In this document: positions 51,348 through 60,643 of the stretch, piece by piece | Position numbering within the stretch: the first letter of the stretch is position 1 | Layout of the letters: each line of letters starts with the position of its first letter | Assembly: GCA_965223815.1 (NCBI GenBank) | Contig: OZ245019.1 | Location: forward strand, 4,943,419-5,007,418 | Reading direction: 5' to 3' | From: HKST-UBA178 sp965223815 | Lineage (GTDB): Bacteria > Pseudomonadota > Gammaproteobacteria > Chromatiales > Chromatiaceae | Length of the DNA stretch: 64,000 bases | Position numbers and translations under genes: made by a program | The notes under the pieces: model-generated | The model's database searches: none | Told to the model about the DNA's origin: nothing | Seen by the model: only the letters and a program-made list of their open reading frames with translations

Positions 51348-52571
51348 ATGAAGTCAGGTAGATCCCAGCCGTCGCAATCAGATCGCGGCTGGATGTTAGT
51401 CGCAATCGCCTCTTTCCTGTACTGCCCAGTCTACCAGGCCCATGCGGACAGCGAACCGCAGCCCGGGAAGCACCCTCCCGCATTGCAGCCACAACCGCCA
51501 TTAAGCCGCCCACTGCCAGCGCCACGCAATCGCTCCCAAGTTGAATGGACCTATCATCGGAGCGCCGACGGCTCAGTTCCCCATAACGCCGAGCAGCTGC
51601 TGTTATGGCTGATGAACCGTGCCCGCAGCAATCCCACGGCGGAGGGTCAGTGGTTGGCCTCCTCCACCCACCCCGATGTCGCGGGAGGAAGGGACTATTT
51701 CCAGGTCGACACAGCACAGCTGCGAGCGGATTTCGAAGCATTTCCCGCCAGCCCACCTGCTGCCTTCGATGTGCGCCTGCATTCAGCCTCCGCCGCGCAT
51801 TCCTTGGCCCTCATATCTCGGGACTCGCAAGACCACGACGGTCAGATAAATTTGGTTCAGAATTCAGGCTTCAATTGTAATGGAGGGCGGTTCAGTGTGT
51901 TCTCCTATACTCGAACCCCACTCCACGCCCACGCTGCGCTGAACATAGATTGGGGTGGGACAGTCGCCGCCGGCGGGGTTCAGAGCCCCCCCGGGCACCG
52001 ATACGCGATAATGAACGAATTCGGTGTATCACTCTCCAACGTGGGCCTGGCACTGGTCCCCGAAAACAATCCGGGCACTCAAGTCGGTCCTCTGGTGTTT
52101 AGCGGCGCCTATTGCCACGGAGGCACGCCGGATCACAACCGCTTTCTGGTAGGAACGGTCTGGCAGGACAATGATGATGATGGTGAATACGATCAGGGAG
52201 AAGGCGTTGGCGGTGTCCGGGTCACACCCAATGTCGGCGGATTTTACGCAGTCACCGGCAGCGCGGGAGGTTACGCCATCCCAGCCACGGTAGCCGGTAA
52301 TGTCGCTGTCACCTTTAGCGGAGGGGGTCTACGCAAAGCAAGTCTGGTCCGCGTCACGAATGTGGACACGGAAAGTGTGCTGCTGAACCTGAGCTTTTCC
52401 GGGCGAGACATAGACGGCGATGGAATTGCTGACGCCATAGACAACTGCCCAGAGGTATCCAACAGCAGTCAGCAGGATGCTGATAACAACGGCGAAGGGG
52501 ATGCCTGTGATGCCCCCCGGGGCCCAGTGAATATGGTGCCCATCATTGAATTGCTGCTGGGAGACGGCTGA
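51348..52571 (+). CDS. secreted CAP-domain protein with SdrD_B-like and TSP3-like segments
   Basis: This is a 407-residue exported protein. A signal peptide lies at about 16-36 (LVAIASFLYCPVYQAHA), then a proline-rich linker, a CAP/SCP-like domain (about 75-270, LLWLMNRARSNPTAEG and RLHSASAAHSLALISRD), an SdrD_B/carboxypeptidase-like repeat (VGTVWQDNDDDGEYDQGEGVG) and a C-terminal calcium-binding thrombospondin type 3-like stretch (DIDGDGIADAIDNCPEVS). Function is unknown: extracellular, probably calcium-stabilised. ATG at 51348, behind AAGG, is preferred over GTG at 51333. It is a lone gene between cysH and msrA. Confidence 0.72.
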   Translation: MKSGRSQPSQSDRGWMLVAIASFLYCPVYQAHADSEPQPGKHPPALQPQPPLSRPLPAPRNRSQVEWTYHRSADGSVPHNAEQLLLWLMNRARSNPTAEGQWLASSTHPDVAGGRDYFQVDTAQLRADFEAFPASPPAAFDVRLHSASAAHSLALISRDSQDHDGQINLVQNSGFNCNGGRFSVFSYTRTPLHAHAALNIDWGGTVAAGGVQSPPGHRYAIMNEFGVSLSNVGLALVPENNPGTQVGPLVFSGAYCHGGTPDHNRFLVGTVWQDNDDDGEYDQGEGVGGVRVTPNVGGFYAVTGSAGGYAIPATVAGNVAVTFSGGGLRKASLVRVTNVDTESVLLNLSFSGRDIDGDGIADAIDNCPEVSNSSQQDADNNGEGDACDAPRGPVNMVPIIELLLGDG

Positions 52572-52625
52572 ACACCGATTACCCTAATCCAGTGGATTGG
52601 CTCTGCTACCCCACTAACGGCGCAC

Positions 52626-53240
52626 TTATTCGCCCGCCGGGCAGGCGATACCCGTCCCCCCAAGTCCGCAGTAGCCCCCAGGATTCTTGGCCAAGTACTG
52701 TTGATGATACTCCTCGGCATAATAAAACTCTGGTGCCTCGAGAATTTCCGTGGTGATTTCCCCCCGCCCGGCGGTCGTGAGGGCATCCTGATACTCTCTC
52801 ATGGATTCCTGGGCCAGTTGTTGTTGCTGTTCATCAAACACATAGATGCCTGAGCGATACTGGGTACCCGTATCATTACCCTGACGCATACCTTGGGTCG
52901 GGTCATGAGCCTCCCAGAATATCTTGAGCAAGGCACCGTAACCGATCTCCGCCGGATCAAAAACCACGAGCACCACTTCATTGTGACCGGTCATCCCGGT
53001 GCATACCTCTTCATATGTCGGATTTGGCGTGTAACCCGCCGCGTATCCCACCGCGGTGGTGAAAACCCCGGGAGCCTCCCAGAAGCAGCGCTCTGCGCCC
53101 CAAAAACATCCGAGGCCGAACAAGGCCCTCTGAAAGCCTGGAGGGAACGGCGCTTTCAACGGATTACCGTTGACGAAATGCCTTCCGGTTATCGCCATCT
53201 CCGTGTCCCGCCCCGGCAGCGCCTCTTCCGGCGCTGGCAT
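52626..53240 (-). CDS. msrA: peptide methionine-S-sulfoxide reductase A
   Basis: A 204-residue repair enzyme reducing methionine-S-sulfoxide. The catalytic GCFWGAERCFW, the GYTPNPTYEEVCTGMTGHNE region and FWEAHDPTQGMRQGNDTGTQYRS are all present. The N-terminal ALPGRDTEM resembles the long E. coli-type MsrA. ATG at 53240 is chosen; an ATG at 53267 would add nine residues. Confidence 0.95.
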   Translation of the reverse strand: MPAPEEALPGRDTEMAITGRHFVNGNPLKAPFPPGFQRALFGLGCFWGAERCFWEAPGVFTTAVGYAAGYTPNPTYEEVCTGMTGHNEVVLVVFDPAEIGYGALLKIFWEAHDPTQGMRQGNDTGTQYRSGIYVFDEQQQQLAQESMREYQDALTTAGRGEITTEILEAPEFYYAEEYHQQYLAKNPGGYCGLGGTGIACPAGE

Positions 53241-53433
53241 AGTTGCTGTTTTCCTGGATAACCACATCAGCCCTGACCTGGATAATCAATGAACGGTCTT
53301 GATTGTCACTCAGATAGTGCCAGGCATCCAGCCAGAAAAATCAAGGGTATTTGGGGTTTGCCGTCCAAGCGGGATATAGTCGCATCGTTACCCCGTTAAT
53401 AGATCGGCAGGATGCCGACAAGGACCGCCAGAG

Positions 53434-53964
53434 ATGAACATGTCGCCGATGATACATTCCAAGATCGCCGCACCGGTGCTGGCTGCGTTGATACTGCTGT
53501 GCGGCTGCACGGGGATGACCCCGCGAACGGAACAGCCCCGGGTCAATCTGGTAGCCCTCGAAGTGATAGACGTGCAGTTCTTCGAGCAACGCTATGGGGT
53601 AACACTACGTATTCAGAATCCCGACCGAGCCGATCTCCAGGTTGAGGGTATCTCCTTCGAGTTGGAGATAAATGATCGGGAATTCGCCTATGGTGTCAGC
53701 AAACAGGATGTCAGGGTACCGGGATTCAGTGAGGCCCTGCTCGATGTTGAGGTGGTCAGCACGCTCTTCAATGTCGTCGATCAACTGCGTGATCTGGAGA
53801 AACGCCAGGGGCAAACCCTGAGCTACCGTATTCACGGTAAAATCGCACTGGGTGGCAGCCTCCTCAGCATACCCTTCGAAAAGAAGGGTGTACTGGGGGA
53901 ACCTTCCACCGCTCCAGCCACTACCGGAAGCAACCGCCAACAGGAGGTCGACCCTTCCCGTTGA
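53434..53964 (+). CDS. LEA type-2-like lipoprotein
   Basis: A 176-residue lipoprotein with signal and lipobox LAALILLCGC (cysteine about residue 25). A single LEA2/WHy-type beta domain follows (about 36-150: VNLVALEVIDVQFFEQRYGVTLRIQNPD, DLQVEGISFELEIND). Such proteins are found in many bacteria, often linked to desiccation or envelope stress by homology only. It converges on the small gene downstream. Confidence 0.8.
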   Translation: MNMSPMIHSKIAAPVLAALILLCGCTGMTPRTEQPRVNLVALEVIDVQFFEQRYGVTLRIQNPDRADLQVEGISFELEINDREFAYGVSKQDVRVPGFSEALLDVEVVSTLFNVVDQLRDLEKRQGQTLSYRIHGKIALGGSLLSIPFEKKGVLGEPSTAPATTGSNRQQEVDPSR

Positions 53965-53994
53965 AGCTCCGCTGTGCGGCGGCGCGCGACCAGA

Positions 53995-54219
53995 TCAGCC
54001 TAGGGTCGGACCGAGCACAAAAGCCTGGACCTGGTAGCCGTGTTCATCGAGGGCATCTTCAATATCCTCCCATTGATAATCCGGATTGTGTTCCTCGACC
54101 TCGGAAATAACACCCGTAACATGACGAAAGGCTTCCTGGGCCTCCACATCATCGGGAATGCAGACGATACGAATATCGGCAGCCTCCGTTGCCGGCAGCA
54201 CCATGATTTTTGGACCCAT
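53995..54219 (-). CDS. small acidic hypothetical protein
   Basis: A 74-residue soluble protein from ATG 54219, behind a strong GAGGGGGGG. It begins MGPKIMVLPATEAADIRIVC and is rich in aspartate and glutamate (EVEEHNPDYQWEDIEDALDE). The frame can be extended to 54237 but the ribosome site supports the shorter form. I do not recognise the family; composition and the ribosome site suggest a real gene. Confidence 0.6.
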   Translation of the reverse strand: MGPKIMVLPATEAADIRIVCIPDDVEAQEAFRHVTGVISEVEEHNPDYQWEDIEDALDEHGYQVQAFVLGPTLG

Positions 54220-54403
54220 ACCCCCCCCTCGGTTCAAGCCTGCTCGCGCTTTTGACTTGATCAGTTTAAGGTAATTGGCCTCACCTTGCCTATGACGCGG
54301 CGCAACCCTCGAATCTACCGCGGTTAAAGGGAGAGTCTCACTTGTCCTGGGAGCCGGAAATGACTATGCTCGCGGCTGCCCGTGGCTAACCGAGAGAGAA
54401 TCC

Positions 54404-55381
54404 ATGTCCATTTCCGAGAAACGCGTCTACTTCATCTTCCCCGGCCAGGGCTCCCAGTATCCAGGCATCGGCAGCGACCTATTTGAGGAATTCGCCTCCG
54501 TACGACAACTATACCAGCAGGCCAGTGACGTACTTGGCTACGATATGGCGAAACTGTCGTTCGAGGACCCGGACAACCAGATCAACCTGACCCGCTTTAC
54601 CCAGCCGGTGCTTGTAACCCACCACATCGCCTGCCTGACCGTCTATCGTGAATTGGCTGAACAGGCGTTTCAGCCCGTAGCCGCGGGCGGCCACAGTCTG
54701 GGAGAGTACAGCGCCTTGGTAGTGGCTGGCTCCCTCAGTTTCGAAGACGCGCTGCGCTTGGTCTCCCGTCGGGGGGAACTCATGGGAACCCACGGCGAGG
54801 GAGAAATGGCCGCCCTAACCCTCAATCTCGAGGCCGCCCGCCCATTCTCGGACAAGCATTTTTGCGGCATCGCCGGATTGAATCTACCGGAACAGACCGT
54901 GGTCGGAGGAGCAAAGGCGGATCTCGATGCCCTAGAAGCGAATCTGGCTGAAGTGCATCCCAAGAAACGGGCCATTCGATTGAAGACGGAGGGCGCCTTC
55001 CACACCTACTACATGGTGACAGCCGCGCGCCACTTTAGAGCAGCACTTGATGAAGTTGAAATCTCCCCCCCCTCCGTGGACGTGCTCTCCAACTATACGG
55101 GTGGGCTTCACGAAAAAGACCCGGAGACTATCAAATCGCGCCTGTTTTTCCAGCTGTTTCACCCAGTCAACTGGGTCGGCTGCATGCAAACCGCCCTGGA
55201 CCAGGGTGCCGAGTTATTCCTGGAGTTCGGAGGAGGAATAGGTCGTGGAGAAAGCCCCGCAGAGAAGCATCCCAACCTGGAGGGGATAATAAAAAAGTTC
55301 ATCCGGAGAGTAAAGCCGCGCCCGGTGTACATCCCCGCAATCAACTCACAAAGCATCAAGAACGCCGCCAACCCTGAATAA
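54404..55381 (+). CDS. stand-alone malonyl/acyl-transferase of FabD type
   Basis: A 325-residue acyltransferase-domain protein. The active-site serine is in GGHSLGEYSALV (about 97), arginine in LVSRRGELM, and the catalytic histidine in GAFHTYYM. The N-terminal IFPGQGSQYPGIG is typical of malonyl-CoA:ACP transacylases. It is not within a fab cluster, so it is probably a paralogue of the housekeeping FabD, of the kind that serve polyketide or unusual lipid synthases in trans. Substrate unknown. The C-terminal EFGGGIGRGESPAE replaces the usual FabD GPG end. Confidence 0.78.
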   Translation: MSISEKRVYFIFPGQGSQYPGIGSDLFEEFASVRQLYQQASDVLGYDMAKLSFEDPDNQINLTRFTQPVLVTHHIACLTVYRELAEQAFQPVAAGGHSLGEYSALVVAGSLSFEDALRLVSRRGELMGTHGEGEMAALTLNLEAARPFSDKHFCGIAGLNLPEQTVVGGAKADLDALEANLAEVHPKKRAIRLKTEGAFHTYYMVTAARHFRAALDEVEISPPSVDVLSNYTGGLHEKDPETIKSRLFFQLFHPVNWVGCMQTALDQGAELFLEFGGGIGRGESPAEKHPNLEGIIKKFIRRVKPRPVYIPAINSQSIKNAANPE

Positions 55382-55391
55382 GTGAAGGGGG

Positions 55392-55907
55392 TCAGTTCAT
55401 GGCCCTTTCCGCCAGTTGCATGATGCGGGGCAAATTGTAGAGCAGCAGGCCGATCACGCCGATGATAGCGGCAAGGCTTATGCCTGCAACCAAGTTGACC
55501 ATTAAGTTACCCCTGTTGCGGCTGCGGTTCAGCGCCGCTGCTACATCAGTCATATTCAAGAGACCAATGAAGCGGTCACCTCGGTAGACCACCAGTCGGC
55601 GACAACGATTCTGCTCCATACGGGTGATGGCGTCGTGGCAGGCGCTGTCGCTGGAAATGGATATGAGTTTTCGGGTACAGACTTCCCCCAATGTGACTTC
55701 GTTGGCCGCCCTGCCTACTCCCACCACGCGGGTAATCAGATCCCTCTCGGTGAACAAACCGACCACCTCCTCGCTGTCGGTTATCACCAGCGAGCCGATG
55801 TTGCGCTCCGCCATCAGGGCGACACCCTGCTGCACCGTCAGCGACTGGTCCATGCAGTCAACCGCTTCGATCACCAGGTGCGCTATGTTGCAATTCACTA
55901 CCCCCAC
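55392..55907 (-). CDS. CBS-domain pair protein with C-terminal membrane anchor
   Basis: This 171-residue protein has tandem CBS domains (about 15-65 and 75-125; GSLVITDSEEVVGLFTERDLITRV is the classic CBS motif) and a hydrophobic helix at about 138-160 (LAAIIGVIGLLLY). CBS pairs bind adenine nucleotides; the tail anchor would keep it at the inner membrane. GTG start at 55907 follows GAGGAGC. Partner unknown. Confidence 0.8.
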   Translation of the reverse strand: MGVVNCNIAHLVIEAVDCMDQSLTVQQGVALMAERNIGSLVITDSEEVVGLFTERDLITRVVGVGRAANEVTLGEVCTRKLISISSDSACHDAITRMEQNRCRRLVVYRGDRFIGLLNMTDVAAALNRSRNRGNLMVNLVAGISLAAIIGVIGLLLYNLPRIMQLAERAMN

Positions 55908-55931
55908 AGCTTGCTCCTCAGGTCCGGTATG

Positions 55932-56402
55932 TCAATCGCCGTCTCGACCGCCGGAGTGCTGGGCCGCATAGTCGCCGCAAAATCTCACCGCCCGTCCCCG
56001 TGACGTTTCAATGGCCGCTTCCAGAGTGATCGATGCGCGGTCGCCCCGCTTGAGCCTGGAAAGAAACTGAGGAAAGCTGCCGTCTTCGGGCATACCACTT
56101 TTAACCCGTAACTCCCCTTTGACCGGCAGATAGTAGTCGATTGACGCATGGCCCAAAACGGTGTGCGCGTTGACTGCCTGCTCTTCAAAACTCAGGTGCA
56201 ATAACCCCCAGCAAGCCACAGCACAGAGGCTGAAGAGGCTGCCGCCGAATGCTGTACCGTGAATGTTGACGTTGGAGGCAAAGTCCGCTTGAACCCATAG
56301 TTCGCCGTCTTGATAACGATCAAGGCTGACCCCCATATGCCGGGTCAGGGGCACCTCAAGATGCAGACGACGCTCCAGGAGTAGAAGCGCATCGCGCTTC
56401 AC
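55932..56402 (-). CDS. YiiD-type hotdog thioesterase
   Basis: A 156-residue hotdog-fold protein similar to the YiiD C-terminal domain, a putative acyl-CoA thioesterase: VNIHGTAFGGSLFSLCAVACWG is the core. GTG start at 56402 overlaps the carbonic-anhydrase stop codon in GTGA, so they are coupled. Substrate is unknown; acyl-CoA overflow from the propionate block upstream is possible. Confidence 0.78.
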   Translation of the reverse strand: MKRDALLLLERRLHLEVPLTRHMGVSLDRYQDGELWVQADFASNVNIHGTAFGGSLFSLCAVACWGLLHLSFEEQAVNAHTVLGHASIDYYLPVKGELRVKSGMPEDGSFPQFLSRLKRGDRASITLEAAIETSRGRAVRFCGDYAAQHSGGRDGD

Positions 56403-57049
56403 CCCCGGCCCCTCGGGACGGGTAACTGGCGATAAACCTCGGGCACCTGTTCAGGGGCATCGTAGTTCACACCGAGATCGCGCAGCACGCCATCGCGGAT
56501 ACTGTATATCCAGCCGTGCACCGAAAGCGGCTGCCCCCGCTGCCAGGCATCCTGGACAACGGTCGTGTGGCACACATTGGCCACCTGCTGCACTACGTTG
56601 AGCTCACAGAGCATATCAACCCGCTCTTCGTCGTCGATACAATTGTCAAACGCCGTGGTGTGGTAATGGTAAATATCCTTGATGTGGCGTAGCCAGTTGT
56701 CGATTAATCCCAGCGGTTTGTTTTGCAGAGCCGCCGCTACGCCGCCGCAGCCATAGTGGCCGCAGACGACGATGAATTTGACCTGCAGCACATCCACCGC
56801 AAACTGCAGCACCGACAGACAGTTGAGGTCTGTATGAATAACCAAATTAGCTACATTGCGGTGGACGAATATCTCCCCGGGCAACATGCCAACAATGGTG
56901 TTCGCAGGTACCCGGCTGTCAGAGCATCCGATCCATAAATAATCCGGCGTTTGCTGCTCTGAGAGGGTTTTAAAGAAATCCGGGTTTTCAGTCTTTACCC
57001 GCTGTGCCCATGCCAGGTTTTTTTCCAGCAAGGTTCTGTGTTCAGCCAT
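56399..57049 (-). CDS. can: beta-class carbonic anhydrase
   Basis: A 216-residue enzyme interconverting CO2 and bicarbonate. Zinc ligands are in CSDSRVPAN, and HYGCGGV (Cys-Asp, His, Cys), with HRNVANLV between them, as in E. coli Can. It could supply bicarbonate to the biotin-dependent carboxylase encoded just upstream; it is separated by 82 bases from the epimerase gene. Length and N-terminus (NLAWAQRVKTENPDFFKTLSE) are standard. Confidence 0.94.
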   Translation of the reverse strand: MAEHRTLLEKNLAWAQRVKTENPDFFKTLSEQQTPDYLWIGCSDSRVPANTIVGMLPGEIFVHRNVANLVIHTDLNCLSVLQFAVDVLQVKFIVVCGHYGCGGVAAALQNKPLGLIDNWLRHIKDIYHYHTTAFDNCIDDEERVDMLCELNVVQQVANVCHTTVVQDAWQRGQPLSVHGWIYSIRDGVLRDLGVNYDAPEQVPEVYRQLPVPRGRG

Positions 57050-57131
57050 GGTATTTTTACCTCTCCAAACGCCTGCAACGCTTTGTTACAACTGCAGGGT
57101 GGACCAACTGCTTCGGATCGCTTACCTCGGT

Positions 57132-57530
57132 TCAGGCCTGCTCGAGCTCTACCAGCGTGCCGCAGAAGTCCTTGGGGTGAAGAAAAAGCACAGGCTTGTT
57201 GTGTGCCCCGATTTTTATCTTACCCAGTGCCCTGGCACCCTGCTCTTCCATCTGACGTGCGGCAACTTCGATGTCTTCAACCTCATAACAGACGTGGTGG
57301 ACTCCCCCACTGGGGTTGTTATCCAGAAATTTTGCAATTGGCGAACCCTCGCCCAGCGGGTGGAGCAATTCGATCTTGGTATTAGGCAGTTCCACGAAAA
57401 CCGTGGTCACTCCATGGTCGGGGACATCCATGGGAGCAGAAACTTTGGCTCCGAGTGTGTCCCGATAAACAGCCGTTCCCGCTTCCAGATCCGGAACAAC
57501 TATGGCAACGTGATTCAGTTTTCCAATCAT
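57132..57530 (-). CDS. mce: methylmalonyl-CoA epimerase
   Basis: A 132-residue VOC-fold metalloenzyme converting (S)- to (R)-methylmalonyl-CoA. IGKLNHVAIVVPDLE with metal-binding His, GGVHHVCYEVEDI and FLHPKDFCGTLVELEQ are typical. It connects the carboxylase product to the mutase. It is 67 bases after meaB on the same strand. Confidence 0.93.
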   Translation of the reverse strand: MIGKLNHVAIVVPDLEAGTAVYRDTLGAKVSAPMDVPDHGVTTVFVELPNTKIELLHPLGEGSPIAKFLDNNPSGGVHHVCYEVEDIEVAARQMEEQGARALGKIKIGAHNKPVLFLHPKDFCGTLVELEQA

Positions 57531-57597
57531 TGCTGATAACTCCCTTGGCCAGTTGGTTAATCCGCATTAACGCGGAAAACAAGCACGAGTAATCCGG

Positions 57598-58593
57598 CTA
57601 GCGGTCACTCGATTGAAGAAACAGGGAAAGCAACTCGGCTGCCGCCACTGTCGGCGGTTGACGACCGGAGATAACCGCCTGCTCGGTGATTTTCAATTCC
57701 TGCCTGATGGTATCATTTCGGCTAAAGGAATTAAGCAGGCCCTCGCTGATCTCACTCCACATCCAACTCCTCGCCTGGGAGGCTCTGCGCCGAGTGTATT
57801 CATCGCTGCTGGTAATTAGGTCGCGGTAAGTCTCTACCTTTTCCCACGCCTCGCTTATACCCAGATTGGAGAGCGCGGAACAGGTCATCACCGGAACCCG
57901 CCAACCGGAAGTACGGGGATGAATGAGTGTCAGTGCCGCCCTGTAGTCGGCGGCGGAATGGCGGGCCGCCGTTTGCAAATCGCCATCCGCCTTGTTGACC
58001 AGAATCATGTCCGCCAACTCCATGATGCCGCGCTTGATGCCCTGCAGGTCGTCTCCACCTCCGGGCAGCAGCAACAGTAGAAACAGATCTGTCATATCGG
58101 CAACGGCGGTCTCCGACTGCCCCACTCCCACGGTTTCTACAAATATCACGTTGAAACCACCCGCCTCGCACAGCAGCATGGTCTCACGGGTGCGGCGGGC
58201 GACACCGCCCAGCGTCCGCCCCGCGGGAGAGGGTCGTATGAAGGCCTCCCGACGTCGGGCAAGGGTCTCCATCCGGGTCTTGTCCCCCATAATCGAACCG
58301 CCGCTCAACGAGGAGGAGGGGTCCACTGCGAGCACCGCCAGCCCGTTCCCCTGATCCAACACATGGTTTCCCAGGGATTCTATAAAGGTCGACTTCCCGA
58401 CACCGGGGACCCCGGATATGCCAATCCGGATAGAACGGCCGGCATGAGGGCTCAACTGCTTGAGCAGTTCGGTGGCTTCCTGCCTGTGGTCCACCCTGGT
58501 GGATTCCACCAAGGTGATGCCCCGCGATAGCGCCCTCCTATTTCCCGCGAGGATCTGTTCGGCAAGCAGTTTGGAGTCCAAGACCTGGGTCAC
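57598..58593 (-). CDS. meaB: MeaB, G3E GTPase chaperone of methylmalonyl-CoA mutase
   Basis: A 331-residue ArgK/MeaB-type GTPase: P-loop GVPGVGKSTFIESLG (about 61-75), Walker B VDPSSSLSGGSIMGDKTRM, ETVGVGQSE, and the NKADGD base motif. It loads and protects adenosylcobalamin on the mutase. GTG start overlaps the pccA stop in GTGA, showing coupling. Confidence 0.95.
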   Translation of the reverse strand: MTQVLDSKLLAEQILAGNRRALSRGITLVESTRVDHRQEATELLKQLSPHAGRSIRIGISGVPGVGKSTFIESLGNHVLDQGNGLAVLAVDPSSSLSGGSIMGDKTRMETLARRREAFIRPSPAGRTLGGVARRTRETMLLCEAGGFNVIFVETVGVGQSETAVADMTDLFLLLLLPGGGDDLQGIKRGIMELADMILVNKADGDLQTAARHSAADYRAALTLIHPRTSGWRVPVMTCSALSNLGISEAWEKVETYRDLITSSDEYTRRRASQARSWMWSEISEGLLNSFSRNDTIRQELKITEQAVISGRQPPTVAAAELLSLFLQSSDR

Positions 58594-60575
58594 TCAAACT
58601 CTATAATGACCTGATCCACCGTAAGGCTGGCCCCGACCTTGGTGGGTATGTGATGGACTACGGCGTCCTGTTCTGCCTTGAGTACGTTCTCCATCTTCAT
58701 CGCCTCGATGACCGCCAGCTCTTCTCCTGCCTTTACCTCCTGCCCTTCCTCAACCGAGAGCTTGACCAGTAGACCCGGCATGGGTGACAACAGAAACTTG
58801 GAGAGGTCAGGCGCCACTTTTTCCGGCATCTTGGCGTGAAGTTCGGCGGCACGTGGCGTCATCACCACCGCATTGATCTCGGTGCCATGATGATACAACT
58901 GATACCAGATCCCAATACGCTCGACCTGGTAGCAGGCATACTCGCCATTGATAGTGCCTTTGAATAAAGGTCGCCCCATTCCCCAATCGGTAACTACTTT
59001 GTATTCGCTGTTTTCATAGTAGACCCGGTAACCGTTTTCGGTGGGGAACACATCCACATGATGCGGTTCGCCGCCTTCCAGCACCACCACCCAGGCCTCG
59101 CTGTGCTTACGCTCATACCCCGGCATTTGGCCGCTCAACTTGGAGGCGCGGTCCGTGTAGTCGCGATGCACACAGGCGGTTACCACGATCGACTTGGCCG
59201 GATCCTCCTCGGGAACATCCGTAGCATCGAAACCGTTGGGGTACTCTTCAGCGATGAAATTGGTGCTGAGCCTGCCCGCTTTGAATCTCGGGTGGACCAT
59301 CAACGCGTTGAGAAAACTGATATTATGCTGCACTCCTCGGATATAGTACTCGTCGAGTGCCTGCTGCATTAGCTCTATCGCTTCGTCTCGGGTTTGGCCG
59401 TAGGTGATCAATTTGGCGATCATCGGATCGTAGAACATCGATACCTCACCACCTTCGTAGACACCGGTATCGACACGAACATTTTCTCCATCCGGCGGCC
59501 TGTAGTTCACAAGACGGCCGATGGAGGGCAAGAAGTTCCGGAAAGGATCCTCAGCGTAGACGCGAGACTCTATCGCCCAGCCGGTTAGCGTCACATCCTC
59601 TTGCTTGAGAGGAAGCACCTCTCCGTTGGCGACACGTATCATCAGCTCCACAAGATCCTGACCGGTAACCAGCTCGGTGACAGGGTGCTCCACCTGCAGG
59701 CGGGTGTTCATCTCCAGAAAATAAAAATTGCGGTTGGCATCGACGATAAACTCCACCGTGCCCGCACTGCGGTACTGCACCGCTCTGGAGAGTGCCACAG
59801 CCTGCTCGCCCATTGCCTTGCGGGTAGCCTCGTCGAGGAAGGGGGAAGGAGCCTCCTCGATCACCTTTTGGTGGCGGCGCTGAATGGAGCACTCTCGTTC
59901 GCCAAGGTAGATCACGTTACCGTGGGTATCCGCCATCACCTGGATTTCGATATGCCGAGGCTCTTCGATAAATTTTTCGATGAAAACCCTATCATCGCCA
60001 AAACTGGAGCGTGCCTCATTGGTGGCCCGCTCGAATCCGTCCCGGCACTCCTCGGGAGAGTGGGCTACGCGCATTCCCTTTCCGCCACCACCGGCGGATG
60101 CCTTGAGCATGACGGGATAACCAATACCGTCGGCGATTTCCACCGCATGATCCGCATCCCGGACCACATCGGTATAGCCCGGGATTACGTTTACCCCCGC
60201 CTCTTCGGCCAACCGTTTGGAGGTGATCTTGTCACCCATGCTGTTGATGGCGAAAGTGGCGGGACCGATGAAAGCAATGCCCTCCTTTTCCAGCGCTTCA
60301 CAGAAAGCCGAGTTCTCGGAGAGGAAACCGTATCCGGGGTGTACCGCATCCGCTCCGGTATCCTTGCAGGCCTGGATAATGCGCTCCATCACCAAGTAGC
60401 TCTCGGCCGACGGCGAAGCACCGATGTGGACCCCTTCATCCGCCATCTGTGCATGCAGTGCATCTTTGTCTGCATCCGAGTAGACGGCCACTGTCTTGAT
60501 GCCCATTGTGCGGGCGGTTTTCATGACCCTGCAGGCGATTTCGCCGCGGTTTGCTATCAATATTTTTTTAAACAT
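58590..60575 (-). CDS. pccA: propionyl-CoA carboxylase alpha subunit (biotin carboxylase/BCCP)
   Basis: A 661-residue biotin-dependent carboxylase subunit. The N-terminal 450 residues are biotin carboxylase (KKILIANRGEIACRVMKTA, ASAGGGGKGMR, EMNTRLQVEHPVTE). A linker domain follows and the C-terminal BCCP domain carries the biotinylated lysine in EAMKMENVL (about 627). Gene order and epimerase/mutase neighbours indicate propionyl-CoA rather than acetyl-CoA as main substrate, though such enzymes can accept both. ATG at 60575 (a preceding GTG is in frame). Confidence 0.92.
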   Translation of the reverse strand: MFKKILIANRGEIACRVMKTARTMGIKTVAVYSDADKDALHAQMADEGVHIGASPSAESYLVMERIIQACKDTGADAVHPGYGFLSENSAFCEALEKEGIAFIGPATFAINSMGDKITSKRLAEEAGVNVIPGYTDVVRDADHAVEIADGIGYPVMLKASAGGGGKGMRVAHSPEECRDGFERATNEARSSFGDDRVFIEKFIEEPRHIEIQVMADTHGNVIYLGERECSIQRRHQKVIEEAPSPFLDEATRKAMGEQAVALSRAVQYRSAGTVEFIVDANRNFYFLEMNTRLQVEHPVTELVTGQDLVELMIRVANGEVLPLKQEDVTLTGWAIESRVYAEDPFRNFLPSIGRLVNYRPPDGENVRVDTGVYEGGEVSMFYDPMIAKLITYGQTRDEAIELMQQALDEYYIRGVQHNISFLNALMVHPRFKAGRLSTNFIAEEYPNGFDATDVPEEDPAKSIVVTACVHRDYTDRASKLSGQMPGYERKHSEAWVVVLEGGEPHHVDVFPTENGYRVYYENSEYKVVTDWGMGRPLFKGTINGEYACYQVERIGIWYQLYHHGTEINAVVMTPRAAELHAKMPEKVAPDLSKFLLSPMPGLLVKLSVEEGQEVKAGEELAVIEAMKMENVLKAEQDAVVHHIPTKVGASLTVDQVIIEFE

Positions 60576-60643
60576 CACTCACCTGGATAAGCTGGCCGCG
60601 GATACCCGCGGTTGACCGGTACGCGGTATTCCGCGCTGGAGAT

